A stretch of 64,000 nucleotides of DNA from Paractinoplanes toevensis (GCF_018332695.1 NZ_BOQN01000064.1:1-64000), one strand, 5' to 3'. Shown: positions 1-8,855, numbered from the stretch's first letter. Translations and numbers: made by a program. The notes: generated from the letters alone by a model not told the origin.

Positions 1-1
1 G

Positions 2-484
2 CCCGACCTGCGCGGCGCCGCCTTCGGCTTTCGCTGGGCCCTGGCCACGCATCCCACCGACGCGACCTCACCTCCGCCCGCCGGCGCGGATGTCTCCGCC
101 TTCGCCGAGGGACTCGATCCGGTGCGGGCGGTTCGCGGGGCGTTCGTCCCTCGGTCCGCCGGGGACTGGCTGGCCGGGCTGTTCGCGCTCGCGCGGGAGG
201 AGGTGCTGCAGCACGGCGAGGTGGTGGGGTTGCTCGACGAGCTGATGTCGGGACTGTCCGCGGAGGATTTCCTAATCGCGCTGCCCGCCCTGCGGCAGGC
301 GTTCGAGTATTTTCCGCCCCGGGAGCGGGAGACCATCGCCGGGCGGGTGCTGGCCCGGCGCGGGCTGGGCGGGAGCGGGCGGCAGCTGCTGCGCGGCGGA
401 CTCGACCCGGCGGTGGTGGCGGCCGGGATGCTGCTGGACGACCTGGTGGACGCCGCGCTGCGGCGGGAAGGGCTGATCGCGTGA
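2..484 (+). CDS. DUF5682 family protein, C-terminal part (YehM-like), cut by window edge
   Basis: The frame is open from the first bases of the window to a TGA at 482-484, so only the last 160 residues are visible and the true start lies upstream. The visible part is helical and Leu/Arg/Glu-rich, with no catalytic motif that I recognise. The assignment rests mainly on context. The gene overlaps a VWA protein by 4 nt (GTGA), and a SWIM zinc-finger protein follows. This order matches E. coli yehM-yehP-yehQ, where a MoxR AAA+ ATPase (yehL) precedes. DUF5682 proteins are usually 700 aa or longer. Function is not known. The family name is an inference from operon order plus the general look of the tail. 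Confidence 0.6.
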   Translation, partial: PDLRGAAFGFRWALATHPTDATSPPPAGADVSAFAEGLDPVRAVRGAFVPRSAGDWLAGLFALAREEVLQHGEVVGLLDELMSGLSAEDFLIALPALRQAFEYFPPRERETIAGRVLARRGLGGSGRQLLRGGLDPAVVAAGMLLDDLVDAALRREGLIA

Positions 485-1605
485 CGGACCCGGAACTGCA
501 GCGGTGGCGGCTCGTGCTCGGGGAACCGGCCTCGGCCGCCGGGGAACTCGACCCGGAGGCGGCGCGGCGGGATGCCGCCCTCGACTGGCTGTACGGCCGC
601 GACGGTGAGCACGACCGGCGGGACGTGCGGCGCGGCGGCGGGCGGTCCGGCGGGGACGGCCCCTCGGCGATGACCACGGTCGACTGGCTCGACGACATCA
701 ACCAGCTCTTCCCGAAGGAGACGGTCGAGCGGTTGCAGCGTGACGCCATCGAACGGTACGAGATCACCGACATCGTCACCGACCCGGAGGTGCTGCGAAC
801 GGTCGAGCCGAACCCGGCCCTGCTGCGCGCCGTCCTGCAGACCAAGCACCTGATGAACCCGGAGGTGCTGCGCCTGGCCCGGCGCATCGTCGAGGCGGTG
901 GTCCGCGACCTGATGGCACGGATGGCCACCGAGGTGCGGGCCGCGTTCACCGGCACCCGGGCGCGTAAGCCGAGCCGCTGGAAACAGGCCCGCGACTTCG
1001 ACGTGAAGCGCACCCTGCGCGGCAACCTGGGCCACTATCGCCCCGACGAGCGGCGCCTCTACATCGAGACGCCGCACTTCTTCTCCCGCAGCCGCAAACA
1101 CGTCGAGCAGTGGCAGCTGATCCTGCTGGTCGACCAGTCCGGCTCGATGGTCGACTCGGTCATCCACTCGGCGGTGACCGCGGCCTGCCTGTGGGGCCTG
1201 CCCGGGGTGCGCACCCATCTGGTCGCCTTCGACACGTCCGTGGTCGACCTGACCCGGGATGTCGACGACCCGGTGGAGTTGCTGATGAAGGTCCAGCTGG
1301 GCGGCGGCACCGACATCGGCCTGGCGGTCCGCTACGGCGCCGGCCTGATCGAACAGCCGCGCCGTGCGATCGTCGCGGTGATCAGCGACTTCTACGAGGG
1401 CGGCTCGGAGTCGGCGCTGGTCCGAGCGGTCCGCGAGCTGGTCGAGCAGGGCACCAAGGTGCTGTGCCTGGCCGCCCTGGACGAACAGGCCAACCCGGTC
1501 TACGACCGAGCGCTGGGCCAGCGCCTGGCCGACGTGGGCGCCGCGGTGGGCGCGATGACCCCGGGCCAGCTGGCCGAGTTCGTGGCCGAGCAGGTGACGC
1601 GATGA
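481..1605 (+). CDS. VWA domain-containing protein (YehP-like)
   Basis: A 374-aa protein with a helical N-terminal half and a C-terminal von Willebrand A domain from about residue 210. The metal-ion-dependent adhesion site looks complete: D218-Q-S-G-S222, the Thr in GGGTDIG (about T277) and the Asp in VISDF (about D303). No signal peptide or membrane span is seen, so it is probably cytoplasmic. The GTG start overlaps the end of the DUF5682 gene by 4 nt, which suggests translational coupling. VWA proteins of this class usually work with a MoxR AAA+ ATPase, which I expect just upstream of the window. The molecular task of the set (complex assembly, stress or conflict role) is not established. 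Confidence 0.85.
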   Translation: MTDPELQRWRLVLGEPASAAGELDPEAARRDAALDWLYGRDGEHDRRDVRRGGGRSGGDGPSAMTTVDWLDDINQLFPKETVERLQRDAIERYEITDIVTDPEVLRTVEPNPALLRAVLQTKHLMNPEVLRLARRIVEAVVRDLMARMATEVRAAFTGTRARKPSRWKQARDFDVKRTLRGNLGHYRPDERRLYIETPHFFSRSRKHVEQWQLILLVDQSGSMVDSVIHSAVTAACLWGLPGVRTHLVAFDTSVVDLTRDVDDPVELLMKVQLGGGTDIGLAVRYGAGLIEQPRRAIVAVISDFYEGGSESALVRAVRELVEQGTKVLCLAALDEQANPVYDRALGQRLADVGAAVGAMTPGQLAEFVAEQVTR

Positions 1606-1652
1606 GCGCGGTCCCGCACGCCGGTGCCGTGGCCGGGCAGGTCAGCCGATGA
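1602..1652 (+). other. 16-codon bridging mini-ORF between VWA and SWIM genes
   Basis: An ATG at 1602 overlaps the VWA stop (ATGA). The frame runs 16 codons and its TGA at 1650-1652 overlaps the ATG of the SWIM gene (ATGA again). It spans the 43-nt gap exactly, with an overlap junction at each end. The likely role is to carry terminating ribosomes across the gap to the SWIM start. The peptide itself has no recognisable features. Chance is a real alternative for so short a frame. Confidence 0.35.
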
Positions 1653-3682
1653 GAGCCGACCTGCTGGCCCTGACGTCCGAGACGCTGGCCGAGCTGACCA
1701 ACCGCGGCCTGGTCAAGCGCGCCATCCGCGAGGTGGACCGGGAGCCACCCGCCCTGTCCGAGGACCCGGACGGCACCGTGCACGCCACCGCCACCGACGG
1801 CACCACGACGTCCCTGCCCACCGGCGGACTGGAGGCCGGGAAGTGCAGCTGCGCGGCCCCCGGCGCCTGCCGGCACGTGATCGCCCTGGTCCTGGCCTAC
1901 CACCAGCGGCACAACACCGCGTCCACAGCCGGCCCGGCTACCGCGGCCACCGGATCGCCGAAGCCGGAAGCCGCGACGGAACCGGAGATCGGGGCGCCCG
2001 CCGCCGCAGGTGACCCGAGCGCGGCCGAAGGTAACCCGGGGGCCGGGTGGTCGCCCGGCGAGTTCAGCGACGCGCAGCTGGCCGAGCGGATCGGGGAACG
2101 CGGGGTCGCCGCGGCCCGGCGGGTCGAGCGGGCGGGCTATGTCGCCCGGGTGCATCGCGGACGGCCCGGCGACCCGGTGCCGACCGTCGAGTTGCCCACC
2201 ACCACGGTGCGGTTCCTGGTGCCGCGCGATCTGGGCTTCGCCCGGACCGACGCGGTGGCGGGCGTCCGGGACGACGTCATCGCACTGGCGGTATGGGCGT
2301 TCCGGGTCGCCGACGAGCGGGCACCCGAGCAGCACGACGTTCAGGTGCAGGTCGGCGGCGGGAGCACGGTTGCCGCCCGGCCGGGCCTGGACCGGGCCGT
2401 CGCCTTCGCCGGGCTGGTGCTCCGCGAGGGTGCCGTCCACCTGGGAGCGGGCATCGGCGCCGAGGTCGCCTCCGTGCGCCGGGAGCTGGAAGCCGGGCGG
2501 ATGCGGTGGCCGCTGCTGGCCGTGGACGACCTCGTCGGTCAGCTCGGCGCCTATCGGGAGCGCAGCGCGCGCTACCGCCCGGACGCCCTGGCCGACCACG
2601 TGGCCGAACTCTTCGCCCGGCAGCGCGCCGTCGGTGGCGGCGGGGCCGGCCTGGTGTCGCGGGTGCTGGGCACCGATGAGGCGTCGGAGACTCCGCTGCG
2701 CAGGGCACGGCTCGACGGGCTCGGCGCCCGGGTGTCGGTGGTCGGCGAGGAACGCGTGGTCGATGTCTTCCTGGCCCATGGCGACAGTGCGACCGTCCTG
2801 GTGCTGCGCCGGGCGTACGAGACGGAGGAAGCCGGACCACGTCTGGGCGAACGCCGCGTCGCCGGGGTGACCGTCCGCGCGCTCGCGTCGGGGGCGGTGG
2901 TCACCGAGTCGGCGTCGCGCAGCGCCAGCCGCACCGTGCGGCTGGGTGCCCGGCGGCTGAGCCGGACCGAGGCGATGGCGTCCCGCGGGTCCTGGCAGCA
3001 CCTGCCGCCCAGCCTGATCTCGACGGACCTGGCCGTCCTCGCCGCCGAGCTGGACGCCCTGCCGCCCCGGCCGATCCGCGCGCGGGTGGAGGCCGAGCTG
3101 GTGCGGGTGGTGCCGGTCGCCGAGGTGCTGTCGGTCAGCTACGCGCCGGGGGCGCAACGGCTGGACGCCGAGGTCACCGACGCTCGGGGCACGACGGCGA
3201 CGATCACCGCGACCCACGCGGCCTGCGCGCCCGGGCGGCTGGACGCGGTGGCCGAGGCGCTGAGCGGGGAGGTCCGGTATGTCGCGGGCAGCGTTCGCCG
3301 GGGCGGCGGGGGCGTGATCATCGACCCGATCGGTTTCGCGGTGGGCGACGGGGTGCTCGTGCCCGACCTGACCCCGGCCGGGCACGGCACGGGTCCGCCA
3401 CGACCGGCCGACGCGGCGACCGACCCGCTCGGCCACGCCCTGGATGAGGCGTTGAACCTGCTGTCCGAGGTGGCCCACCGCGGCCTCCGGCACACCCCGC
3501 CGACGATGCCCGCCCGGCTGCGCACCGCCGCCGACCACCTCGGCCGCACCGGCCTGCACCGCGCCGCCGACGCCGTCCGATCCTTGGCCGTCCGGCTCGG
3601 TCCCGACCCCGGCGACGAGGCGGCGAACGCCTGGGTGGACGCCTACCTGCGCGTGTCGATCACCTCCGAACTGCGCCCGTAG
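1649..3682 (+). CDS. SWIM zinc finger family protein (YehQ-like)
   Basis: A 677-aa protein. Near the N-terminus it carries a SWIM zinc-binding motif CxC-x5-CxH (C66, C68, C74, H76) followed by a hydrophobic helix. The remainder is long, mixed alpha/beta and rich in Arg, Ala and Val, with no other motif I can name. SWIM fingers bind DNA or proteins. Here the protein is the third member of a DUF5682-VWA-SWIM operon and is probably co-translated through the preceding mini-ORF. A Pro/Ala/Glu-rich linker lies at about residues 85-135. No signal peptide is seen. The function of the YehQ-type family is unknown. Confidence 0.85.
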   Translation: MRADLLALTSETLAELTNRGLVKRAIREVDREPPALSEDPDGTVHATATDGTTTSLPTGGLEAGKCSCAAPGACRHVIALVLAYHQRHNTASTAGPATAATGSPKPEAATEPEIGAPAAAGDPSAAEGNPGAGWSPGEFSDAQLAERIGERGVAAARRVERAGYVARVHRGRPGDPVPTVELPTTTVRFLVPRDLGFARTDAVAGVRDDVIALAVWAFRVADERAPEQHDVQVQVGGGSTVAARPGLDRAVAFAGLVLREGAVHLGAGIGAEVASVRRELEAGRMRWPLLAVDDLVGQLGAYRERSARYRPDALADHVAELFARQRAVGGGGAGLVSRVLGTDEASETPLRRARLDGLGARVSVVGEERVVDVFLAHGDSATVLVLRRAYETEEAGPRLGERRVAGVTVRALASGAVVTESASRSASRTVRLGARRLSRTEAMASRGSWQHLPPSLISTDLAVLAAELDALPPRPIRARVEAELVRVVPVAEVLSVSYAPGAQRLDAEVTDARGTTATITATHAACAPGRLDAVAEALSGEVRYVAGSVRRGGGGVIIDPIGFAVGDGVLVPDLTPAGHGTGPPRPADAATDPLGHALDEALNLLSEVAHRGLRHTPPTMPARLRTAADHLGRTGLHRAADAVRSLAVRLGPDPGDEAANAWVDAYLRVSITSELRP

Positions 3683-3708
3683 GCCGAGGGGCGGCTACCC
3701 TGCGCGGC

Positions 3709-4347
3709 ATGCGCGTCCCCGATTGGCTTGACGAAACGCGGACCTCGTACGACACCGTGGCGGTCAGTTACGCCGATCTGCTGCGTGACTCGCTGGCCGG
3801 CGAGCCGTTCCAGCGCGGGATCCTCGGGCTCTTCGCCGAGTGGGTGCGCGGCACGGGGAACGGGCCGGTCGCCGATGTGGGCTGCGGGCCGGGCCGGCTC
3901 ACCGGTTACCTGCACGGCATCGGCCTGGACGTGTTCGGCGTCGACCTCTCGCCCGCGATGATCGAGGTGGCGCGGCGCGACCATCCGGGCTTGCGGTTCG
4001 AGGTCGGGTCGATGACGGCTCTCGACCTGACCGACGGTTGCCTGGCCGGGTTGCTCGCCTGGTTCTCGCTGATCCACGTCCCGGATGACGACGTGCCCAC
4101 GGTTCTCGCCGAGTTCCGCCGGGTCCTGCGGCCGGGCGGGGTGCTCCTGGCCGGCTTCCACGCCGGCGAGGGCAGCAAGCTCAAGACCGAGGGCTACGGC
4201 GGCCACGAGATGAACGTCTACGTCCACCGCCGCTCGCCCGCCCGGGTAGCGGCCTGGCTGGAAGCGGCCGGCTTCACCGTCGAGGCCGAGATGGCCCACC
4301 ACCCGGCTCCGGACGTCGAGGGTGGTTTCGTCTTCGCCCGCCGGTAG
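3709..4347 (+). CDS. class I SAM-dependent methyltransferase
   Basis: A 212-aa protein with a Rossmann-type methyltransferase fold. Motif I is VADVGCGPG at residues 54-62 and the acidic residue at the end of strand 2 is D79 (FGVDLS). The post-motif region LAWFSLIHVPDDDVP and the RPGGVLLAGFH strand-turn follow. This looks like the UbiE/Methyltransf_11 group of small-molecule methyltransferases, and the substrate cannot be told. The gene starts 26 nt after the SWIM gene, so it may be read through from that operon. Its stop codon abuts the stop codon of the convergent LysR gene. Confidence 0.85.
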   Translation: MRVPDWLDETRTSYDTVAVSYADLLRDSLAGEPFQRGILGLFAEWVRGTGNGPVADVGCGPGRLTGYLHGIGLDVFGVDLSPAMIEVARRDHPGLRFEVGSMTALDLTDGCLAGLLAWFSLIHVPDDDVPTVLAEFRRVLRPGGVLLAGFHAGEGSKLKTEGYGGHEMNVYVHRRSPARVAAWLEAAGFTVEAEMAHHPAPDVEGGFVFARR

Positions 4348-5235
4348 TCACCCGCTGTCGCGGAGAAGGGCGGCCAGGCGATGCACCGCCGGGTTGGTGC
4401 TCACCGTGGGGTAGGCCAGGGCTATGTCGACGGTGGGGATCGGGTCGGTGAAGCGGCGCAGGCGGACCCCGGGGAGTTTCAGGGAGCGGGCTCGGCCGGC
4501 CGGGACCGCCGCTATCAGGGTGCCCTCGGCGACCGCGCGCAGCAGTTGCTCGTCGTCGGGTTCGTGGCGGGACAGGGTGAACCCGCCGGCCGGCCACACC
4601 TGGGCGATGGTGCGGTCGAACATGCCGGGGCCGTTCTCCCGTGGCCACATCACGGCCGGCAGGCCGGCCACGGCCGGGCGCGGGATGCGGCGCCGGGCGG
4701 CGAGCGGGTGGTCCGCCGGTACGGCGAGCAGCAGCTCCTCGCTGTCCACGTGCAGGCAGGTCAGGGCCGGCTCGTCCAGGGGCGGGCGGACGAAGGCGGC
4801 GTCGATGGCGCCGGACAGCAGGCCCTCGACGTTGGGGGCGGTCCAGCCGGTCGACGGCAGCACCTCCACCTGGGGGTACGCCGCCCGGAACCGGGCCACC
4901 AGGGCGTCGACCCGGCCGCCGCGGGCCGAGCGGGTGTAGGCGAGGCGCAGCGTGCCCTGCGCGGCGGCGGCGATGCGGGCGGCCGCGGCGTCGGCCTCGG
5001 CGAGCAGGCGGCCGGTCTCGGCGGCCACCCGGGCGCCGACCGGGGTGAGCGTGCAGCCGCGGGCGTGCCGCTCGACCAGTGGGGTGCCGAGTTGTCGTTC
5101 CAGGGCTCGGATCTGCTGGCTGAGGGCGGGCTGGGTGAGGTGCAGCCGGGCGGCGGCCCGGGTGAAGTGCAGTTCGGCCGCGAGCACCTGGAACGACCGC
5201 AGCCGGTCCAGGTCGATGCCGGCGAGCCGCTCCAT
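4348..5235 (-). CDS. LysR family transcriptional regulator
   Basis: A 295-aa regulator with an N-terminal winged HTH (residues about 8-66, recognition helix TQPALSQQIRALE) and a periplasmic-binding-like effector domain. I chose the ATG at 5233-5235 (MERLAGIDLDRL) because a further upstream frame would cross the divergent promoter and has no family-like sequence. It is divergent from the D-amino-acid oxidase gene, with 82 bp between starts and a LysR-type box in the gap. It therefore probably controls the oxidase and itself. The effector is unknown; an amino acid or ketoacid is an inference. Confidence 0.88.
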   Translation of the reverse strand: MERLAGIDLDRLRSFQVLAAELHFTRAAARLHLTQPALSQQIRALERQLGTPLVERHARGCTLTPVGARVAAETGRLLAEADAAAARIAAAAQGTLRLAYTRSARGGRVDALVARFRAAYPQVEVLPSTGWTAPNVEGLLSGAIDAAFVRPPLDEPALTCLHVDSEELLLAVPADHPLAARRRIPRPAVAGLPAVMWPRENGPGMFDRTIAQVWPAGGFTLSRHEPDDEQLLRAVAEGTLIAAVPAGRARSLKLPGVRLRRFTDPIPTVDIALAYPTVSTNPAVHRLAALLRDSG

Positions 5236-5244
5236 CGGCCCATC

Positions 5245-5259
5245 ATAAGCGCCGCTTAT
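5245..5259. promoter_or_regulatory. LysR-type operator (T-N11-A palindrome)
   Basis: The sequence ATAAGCGCCGCTTAT is an inverted repeat with 6-nt arms and a 3-nt centre. It contains the classical T-N11-A spacing of LysR recognition boxes. It lies 10 bp upstream of the LysR start codon, between that gene and the divergent oxidase, and stands out as an A/T-containing palindrome in GC-rich surroundings. It probably mediates autoregulation and control of the oxidase. Confidence 0.6.
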
Positions 5260-5317
5260 CGCTACGCCGGGAACAGCAATTGGCCCGGCCGCCGACGGCA
5301 CCCGCAGGATCGGGGGC

Positions 5318-6226
5318 ATGACGGACGTGATTGTGGTGGGCGGCGGCGTGATCGGCCTGACCGCGGCCATCCGCCTGCTGGAACGCGGGCACACCGTGAC
5401 CGTGTGGTCGGCCGACGATCCGCTGGACACCGTGTCGGCGGTGGCGGCCGCGGCCTGGTACCCGACCCGCATCGACGAGAACCCGCAGGTCGCGACGTGG
5501 GCGGCGGCCACCTACCGGGAGTTCCGGCGCCAGCTCGAGGCCGGCGTGCCGGGGCTGCTGCTGCGGCCGACCCGCAACCTGCTCCGCGAGCCGATCCGGG
5601 AACTGCCCTGGTGGGCGGGGGCGGTCGACGGCGTTCAGCTGCGCGACGGCTCCCACCCGTACGCGCAGGAACTGCACTTCCTGGCTCCGCTCGCCGAGAT
5701 GGACGTCTATCTCGGCTGGCTGGCCGGCCGGGTCGAGGAGGCCGGCGGCCGATTCGAGCGGCGGCGGGTGCGCACCCTGGCCGACGCCGAGGCGGACGTG
5801 GTCGTGAACGCGACCGGGCTGGCCGCCCGCGAGCTGGCCGGCGATCCGGCGGTGCATCCGGCGCGCGGGCACATCGTGCTGGTCGAGAACCCGGGCATCA
5901 GCGGCGCGGTGCGGGATTCGGCGGGTGGCACCTACGTGCATCCGCGGTCGCGCGACGTGGTGCTGGGCGGCACGTTCGAGGTGGGGCGGGGCGATTTCGC
6001 GCCGGATCCGGCGGAGGCGGCGGCCATCGTCGAACGCTGCGTCGCGCTGGTGCCGGAGCTGGCCGGCGCGAAGGTCCTCGGCGAGCGGATCGGCCTGCGG
6101 CCGTCCCGCCACGGTGGGCCGCGGGTCGAGGCGTGCGGAAAGATCATTCACGCGTACGGGCATGGCGGCGCCGGTATGACGCTGTCCTGGGGTTGCGCCG
6201 ACGAGATCGCCGACCTGGCCGGGTAG
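5318..6226 (+). CDS. FAD-dependent D-amino-acid oxidase
   Basis: A 302-aa flavoprotein that should oxidise D-amino acids to 2-oxo acids, ammonia and hydrogen peroxide. The N-terminal dinucleotide-binding loop is GGGVIG (residues 8-13) with LTAA after it. The C-terminal DAO signature YGHGGAGMTLSWG lies at about residues 280-292. The substrate-carboxylate Arg expected in the GLRPxR motif is present (about R261). The length is a little short of the 320-345 aa usual for the family but all key motifs are there. It is divergent from a LysR regulator. A glycine oxidase or other DAO-fold activity is possible; the C-terminal signature favours true D-amino-acid oxidase. Confidence 0.88.
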   Translation: MTDVIVVGGGVIGLTAAIRLLERGHTVTVWSADDPLDTVSAVAAAAWYPTRIDENPQVATWAAATYREFRRQLEAGVPGLLLRPTRNLLREPIRELPWWAGAVDGVQLRDGSHPYAQELHFLAPLAEMDVYLGWLAGRVEEAGGRFERRRVRTLADAEADVVVNATGLAARELAGDPAVHPARGHIVLVENPGISGAVRDSAGGTYVHPRSRDVVLGGTFEVGRGDFAPDPAEAAAIVERCVALVPELAGAKVLGERIGLRPSRHGGPRVEACGKIIHAYGHGGAGMTLSWGCADEIADLAG

Positions 6227-6283
6227 AGCGCGGCGGCCGATTCCCGCCAGACTTCGGGTGGCGCGGGCGCGAGGATCGAGGGC

Positions 6284-6745
6284 ATGAGTTTTGTTGTCTC
6301 GCCAATCCCGCCCGCCTGGCTGGAAACCGCCCGCCGCGACCGTGTCGACGACGCCGGAGACCACTTCGAACCGTTCACCGCCGACGAGGCCGGCGCGCCG
6401 CTGCGGTGCTGCCTGCGCGACGCCGAGGCCGGTGAGCGGCTGGCCCTGGTCGCCTACCGGCCGGCCGGGACGGCCGGTGCCTACCGCGAGATCGGCCCGG
6501 TCTTCGTGCACGCCGGCCCGTGCGACGGCTACCGGGAGCCCGGCGACTACCCGGCCGGGTTCCGCGATCGCCGGCAGGTGCTGCGCGCCTACGACCTGGC
6601 CGGGCGGATCGCCGACGCGATCCTGGTCGAGGGGTCCGGCGCCGAGGCCGGCATCGGGCAACTGCTGGGCCGCCCGGACGTGGCCACCGTGCACAGCCGC
6701 AACGTGCTGTACGGCTGCTACATGTTCGCGGTCGACCGCGCCTAG
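6284..6745 (+). CDS. DUF1203 domain-containing protein
   Basis: A 153-aa protein matching DUF1203 along its length. It has the conserved CLRDAEAGERLALVAYRP segment, a following region containing GPVFVHAGPC and the C-terminal VHSRNVLYGCYMF block. DUF1203 proteins are small, cytoplasmic and of unknown function. The gene stands alone in the same direction as the oxidase, 57 bp after it, with no overlap. Confidence 0.8.
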   Translation: MSFVVSPIPPAWLETARRDRVDDAGDHFEPFTADEAGAPLRCCLRDAEAGERLALVAYRPAGTAGAYREIGPVFVHAGPCDGYREPGDYPAGFRDRRQVLRAYDLAGRIADAILVEGSGAEAGIGQLLGRPDVATVHSRNVLYGCYMFAVDRA

Positions 6746-6814
6746 CCTGGCCCTGGCAGTCCTACGAAAACCGGGCGACTGCCTGACCGGCGACCGGCCC
6801 GCCACGATCGGAAC

Positions 6815-7753
6815 ATGACAAATACCGTTCTGATCACCGGACCGACCCGGGGCCTCGGCCGCGCCGCCACCCTCGCCATGGCGGGCCGCCCGCCCGCCGA
6901 CCGCCCCGACCTGCTGCTGGTGGGCCGGGCCGGGAAAGCGCTGGCGGAGGTGGCCGCCGAGGCCCGCGCACGCGGTGCGACGGTGCACGAGATCGGCGCC
7001 GACCTGTCCCGGCTAGCCGACGTGCGGGCCGCCGCGGTCACCGTGCGGGATCTGCTGGACACCGGGGCGGTGCGGCCGCTGGGTGCGCTGATCGCCAACG
7101 CCGGGGCCATGTCGACCGACACCCGCACCGCGTCGGCCGACGGCTTCGAGCTGACGTTCGCCGTCAACTACCTCGCGCACGCCCAGCTCATCGGGGATCT
7201 GCTCGGCTCGTTCGGCTCGCGCGGCCGGATCGTGCTGCTCGGCTCGAACACCTACCACGCCAACTTCTGGCGGCGGCTGCTGAGCGTGCCCGAGGCGCAG
7301 TGGCGTGACCCGGTGGATATCGCCCGGCCGGCGACCGGCGCGGCGAACCCGGGCTTCAAGTCCGGCGGCGTCGCCTACTCGAACGCGAAGCTGGCGATCC
7401 TCTACTACGCCCACGAACTGCAGCGGCACGCCGGCGCCGGGATCAACGTCGCGGTGTACGAGCCGGGCTGGATGCCCGGCACCGCGCTCAGCCGGGGCGC
7501 CCCGGAGTTCGCCCAGGCGATGGGCCGTGGCCTGGGCCGGCTGCCGGGGGTGGCCACCCCGGAGCGGTCCGGCCCGATCCTGGCCTCGGTGGCGCTCGAC
7601 GACCGGTGGGCTCACCTGCGCGACGGCGCGTTCGTGGTGCGCGACCGGGTGCAGCAGGTCCGGCCGGTGGCCCATGACCGCGAGCGCGAGCGGCGCCTGT
7701 GGGCCGCCACCGCCGAACTGCTGAGCGGGAGCGCCGCTCGGCGCCAGGGGTGA
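6815..7753 (+). CDS. short-chain dehydrogenase/reductase
   Basis: A 312-aa NAD(P)-binding SDR. The cofactor loop is TGPTRGLG (residues 8-15), a variant of TGxxxGxG. The NAG motif appears as ANAGAM, the catalytic Ser lies in LLGSNTY and the YxxxK pair is Y188/K192. The C-terminal part resembles the retinol dehydrogenase/protochlorophyllide reductase-like subgroup, which is longer than classical SDRs. The substrate cannot be predicted. Its stop is 1 nt from the stop of the convergent Gfo/Idh gene. Confidence 0.87.
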   Translation: MTNTVLITGPTRGLGRAATLAMAGRPPADRPDLLLVGRAGKALAEVAAEARARGATVHEIGADLSRLADVRAAAVTVRDLLDTGAVRPLGALIANAGAMSTDTRTASADGFELTFAVNYLAHAQLIGDLLGSFGSRGRIVLLGSNTYHANFWRRLLSVPEAQWRDPVDIARPATGAANPGFKSGGVAYSNAKLAILYYAHELQRHAGAGINVAVYEPGWMPGTALSRGAPEFAQAMGRGLGRLPGVATPERSGPILASVALDDRWAHLRDGAFVVRDRVQQVRPVAHDRERERRLWAATAELLSGSAARRQG

Positions 7754-7754
7754 G

Positions 7755-8855
7755 CTACGCGGTCTCCCGCCACAGCGCCGCCGGGGTCAGCGGCACCGCC
7801 GCCGGCCGCTCGGCGATGGTGGTGGTCAGGTCGAGGCGGCGCCCCTCGGACGCCGAGCGCAGCAGCGACGTCATCGCGTCGAGCACGTGCAGGGCCAACT
7901 CGCCGGAGGCTCGGGGCGTGCCGGTCAGCACCATGTCGAGCAGGCCGATGCCGCGGGCCGCGTCGACGTAGCCGGCCAGCGGGTCGAGGGTGCGCCAGTC
8001 GTCGGCGCCGGCTTCGAAGAGGCGTACGTCGCCGTCGAAGCGGTTGGGGTCGGGGACCGCGAGGCTGCCGGTCTCGCCGTGCACCTCGATCGGGGCGGCC
8101 GTCGTGCGGACGGCGTCGAAGCTGGTGGTGATGGTGGACAGGGCCCCGCCGGCGTGGTGCAGGACGCCGGTCACGTGGCTGTCGACCTCGACCGGGATCG
8201 ACGAGCCGGCCCGCGGCCCGGAACCGATCACCCGAGTGTCGCGCAGGCGGGAGGCGGCGCCGGTCACCGCGACGATCGGCCCGAGCAGGTGGACCAGGGC
8301 GGACACGTAGTAGGGGCCCATGTCCAGCAGCGGGCCGCCGCCGGGCAGGTAGTAGAAGTCGGGGTTCGGGTGCCAGCGCTCGTGACCGGGCGTGGCCATC
8401 ACCGCCACCGCCGACAGCGGACGGCCGATCATCCCGGCGTCGACGGCGGCGCGGGCGGTCTGGACGCCGGTGCCGAGCACCGTGTCGGGTGCGCAGCCGA
8501 TGCTCACCTCGAAGGCCGAGGCCTGGAGGAGCAGGGAACGCGCGGCGGGCAGGTCGGCGGCGAGCGGCTTCTCGCCGTACACCTGCTTGTGGTTGGCGAT
8601 GGCGGCCAGCGCGACCGAAGCGTGGGCCGCGGGCACCGTCAGGTTGAGGATCGTGTCGATCTGCGGGTCCTGCAGCAGTTCGTCGACCGGCAGGGCGCGG
8701 CAGCCGGCGATGCCGGCGGCGACCGACGCGGCCCGGGCCGCGTCGATGTCGGCGACCGCGGCGACGGTCACGCCGGGATGATCGGCCAGCGTCGAAAGGT
8801 ACGCCGCGGAGATGTAACCGGTGCCTACGACGCCGATGCGGTGCGGGCGGCCCAC
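7755..8855 (-). CDS. Gfo/Idh/MocA family oxidoreductase
   Basis: A 366-aa NAD(P)-dependent sugar or cyclitol dehydrogenase-like protein. It has an N-terminal Rossmann fold (GTGYIS loop at residues 11-16), the EKPLA motif that contributes the catalytic Lys, and a C-terminal alpha/beta domain. It starts at GTG 8855, inside the end of the ThuA gene (31-nt overlap), so the two are co-expressed. ThuA plus Gfo/Idh pairs are common in carbohydrate catabolism, for example of 3-keto sugars or trehalose. The exact sugar is unknown. Confidence 0.87.
   Translation of the reverse strand: MGRPHRIGVVGTGYISAAYLSTLADHPGVTVAAVADIDAARAASVAAGIAGCRALPVDELLQDPQIDTILNLTVPAAHASVALAAIANHKQVYGEKPLAADLPAARSLLLQASAFEVSIGCAPDTVLGTGVQTARAAVDAGMIGRPLSAVAVMATPGHERWHPNPDFYYLPGGGPLLDMGPYYVSALVHLLGPIVAVTGAASRLRDTRVIGSGPRAGSSIPVEVDSHVTGVLHHAGGALSTITTSFDAVRTTAAPIEVHGETGSLAVPDPNRFDGDVRLFEAGADDWRTLDPLAGYVDAARGIGLLDMVLTGTPRASGELALHVLDAMTSLLRSASEGRRLDLTTTIAERPAAVPLTPAALWRETA

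Noticed and set aside
1382-3559. Long minus-strand open frame opposite the SWIM gene
   Set aside because: Composition is Gly/Arg/Pro/His-rich with no domain, as expected for the antisense of a high-GC gene; the plus strand carries a clear SWIM motif.
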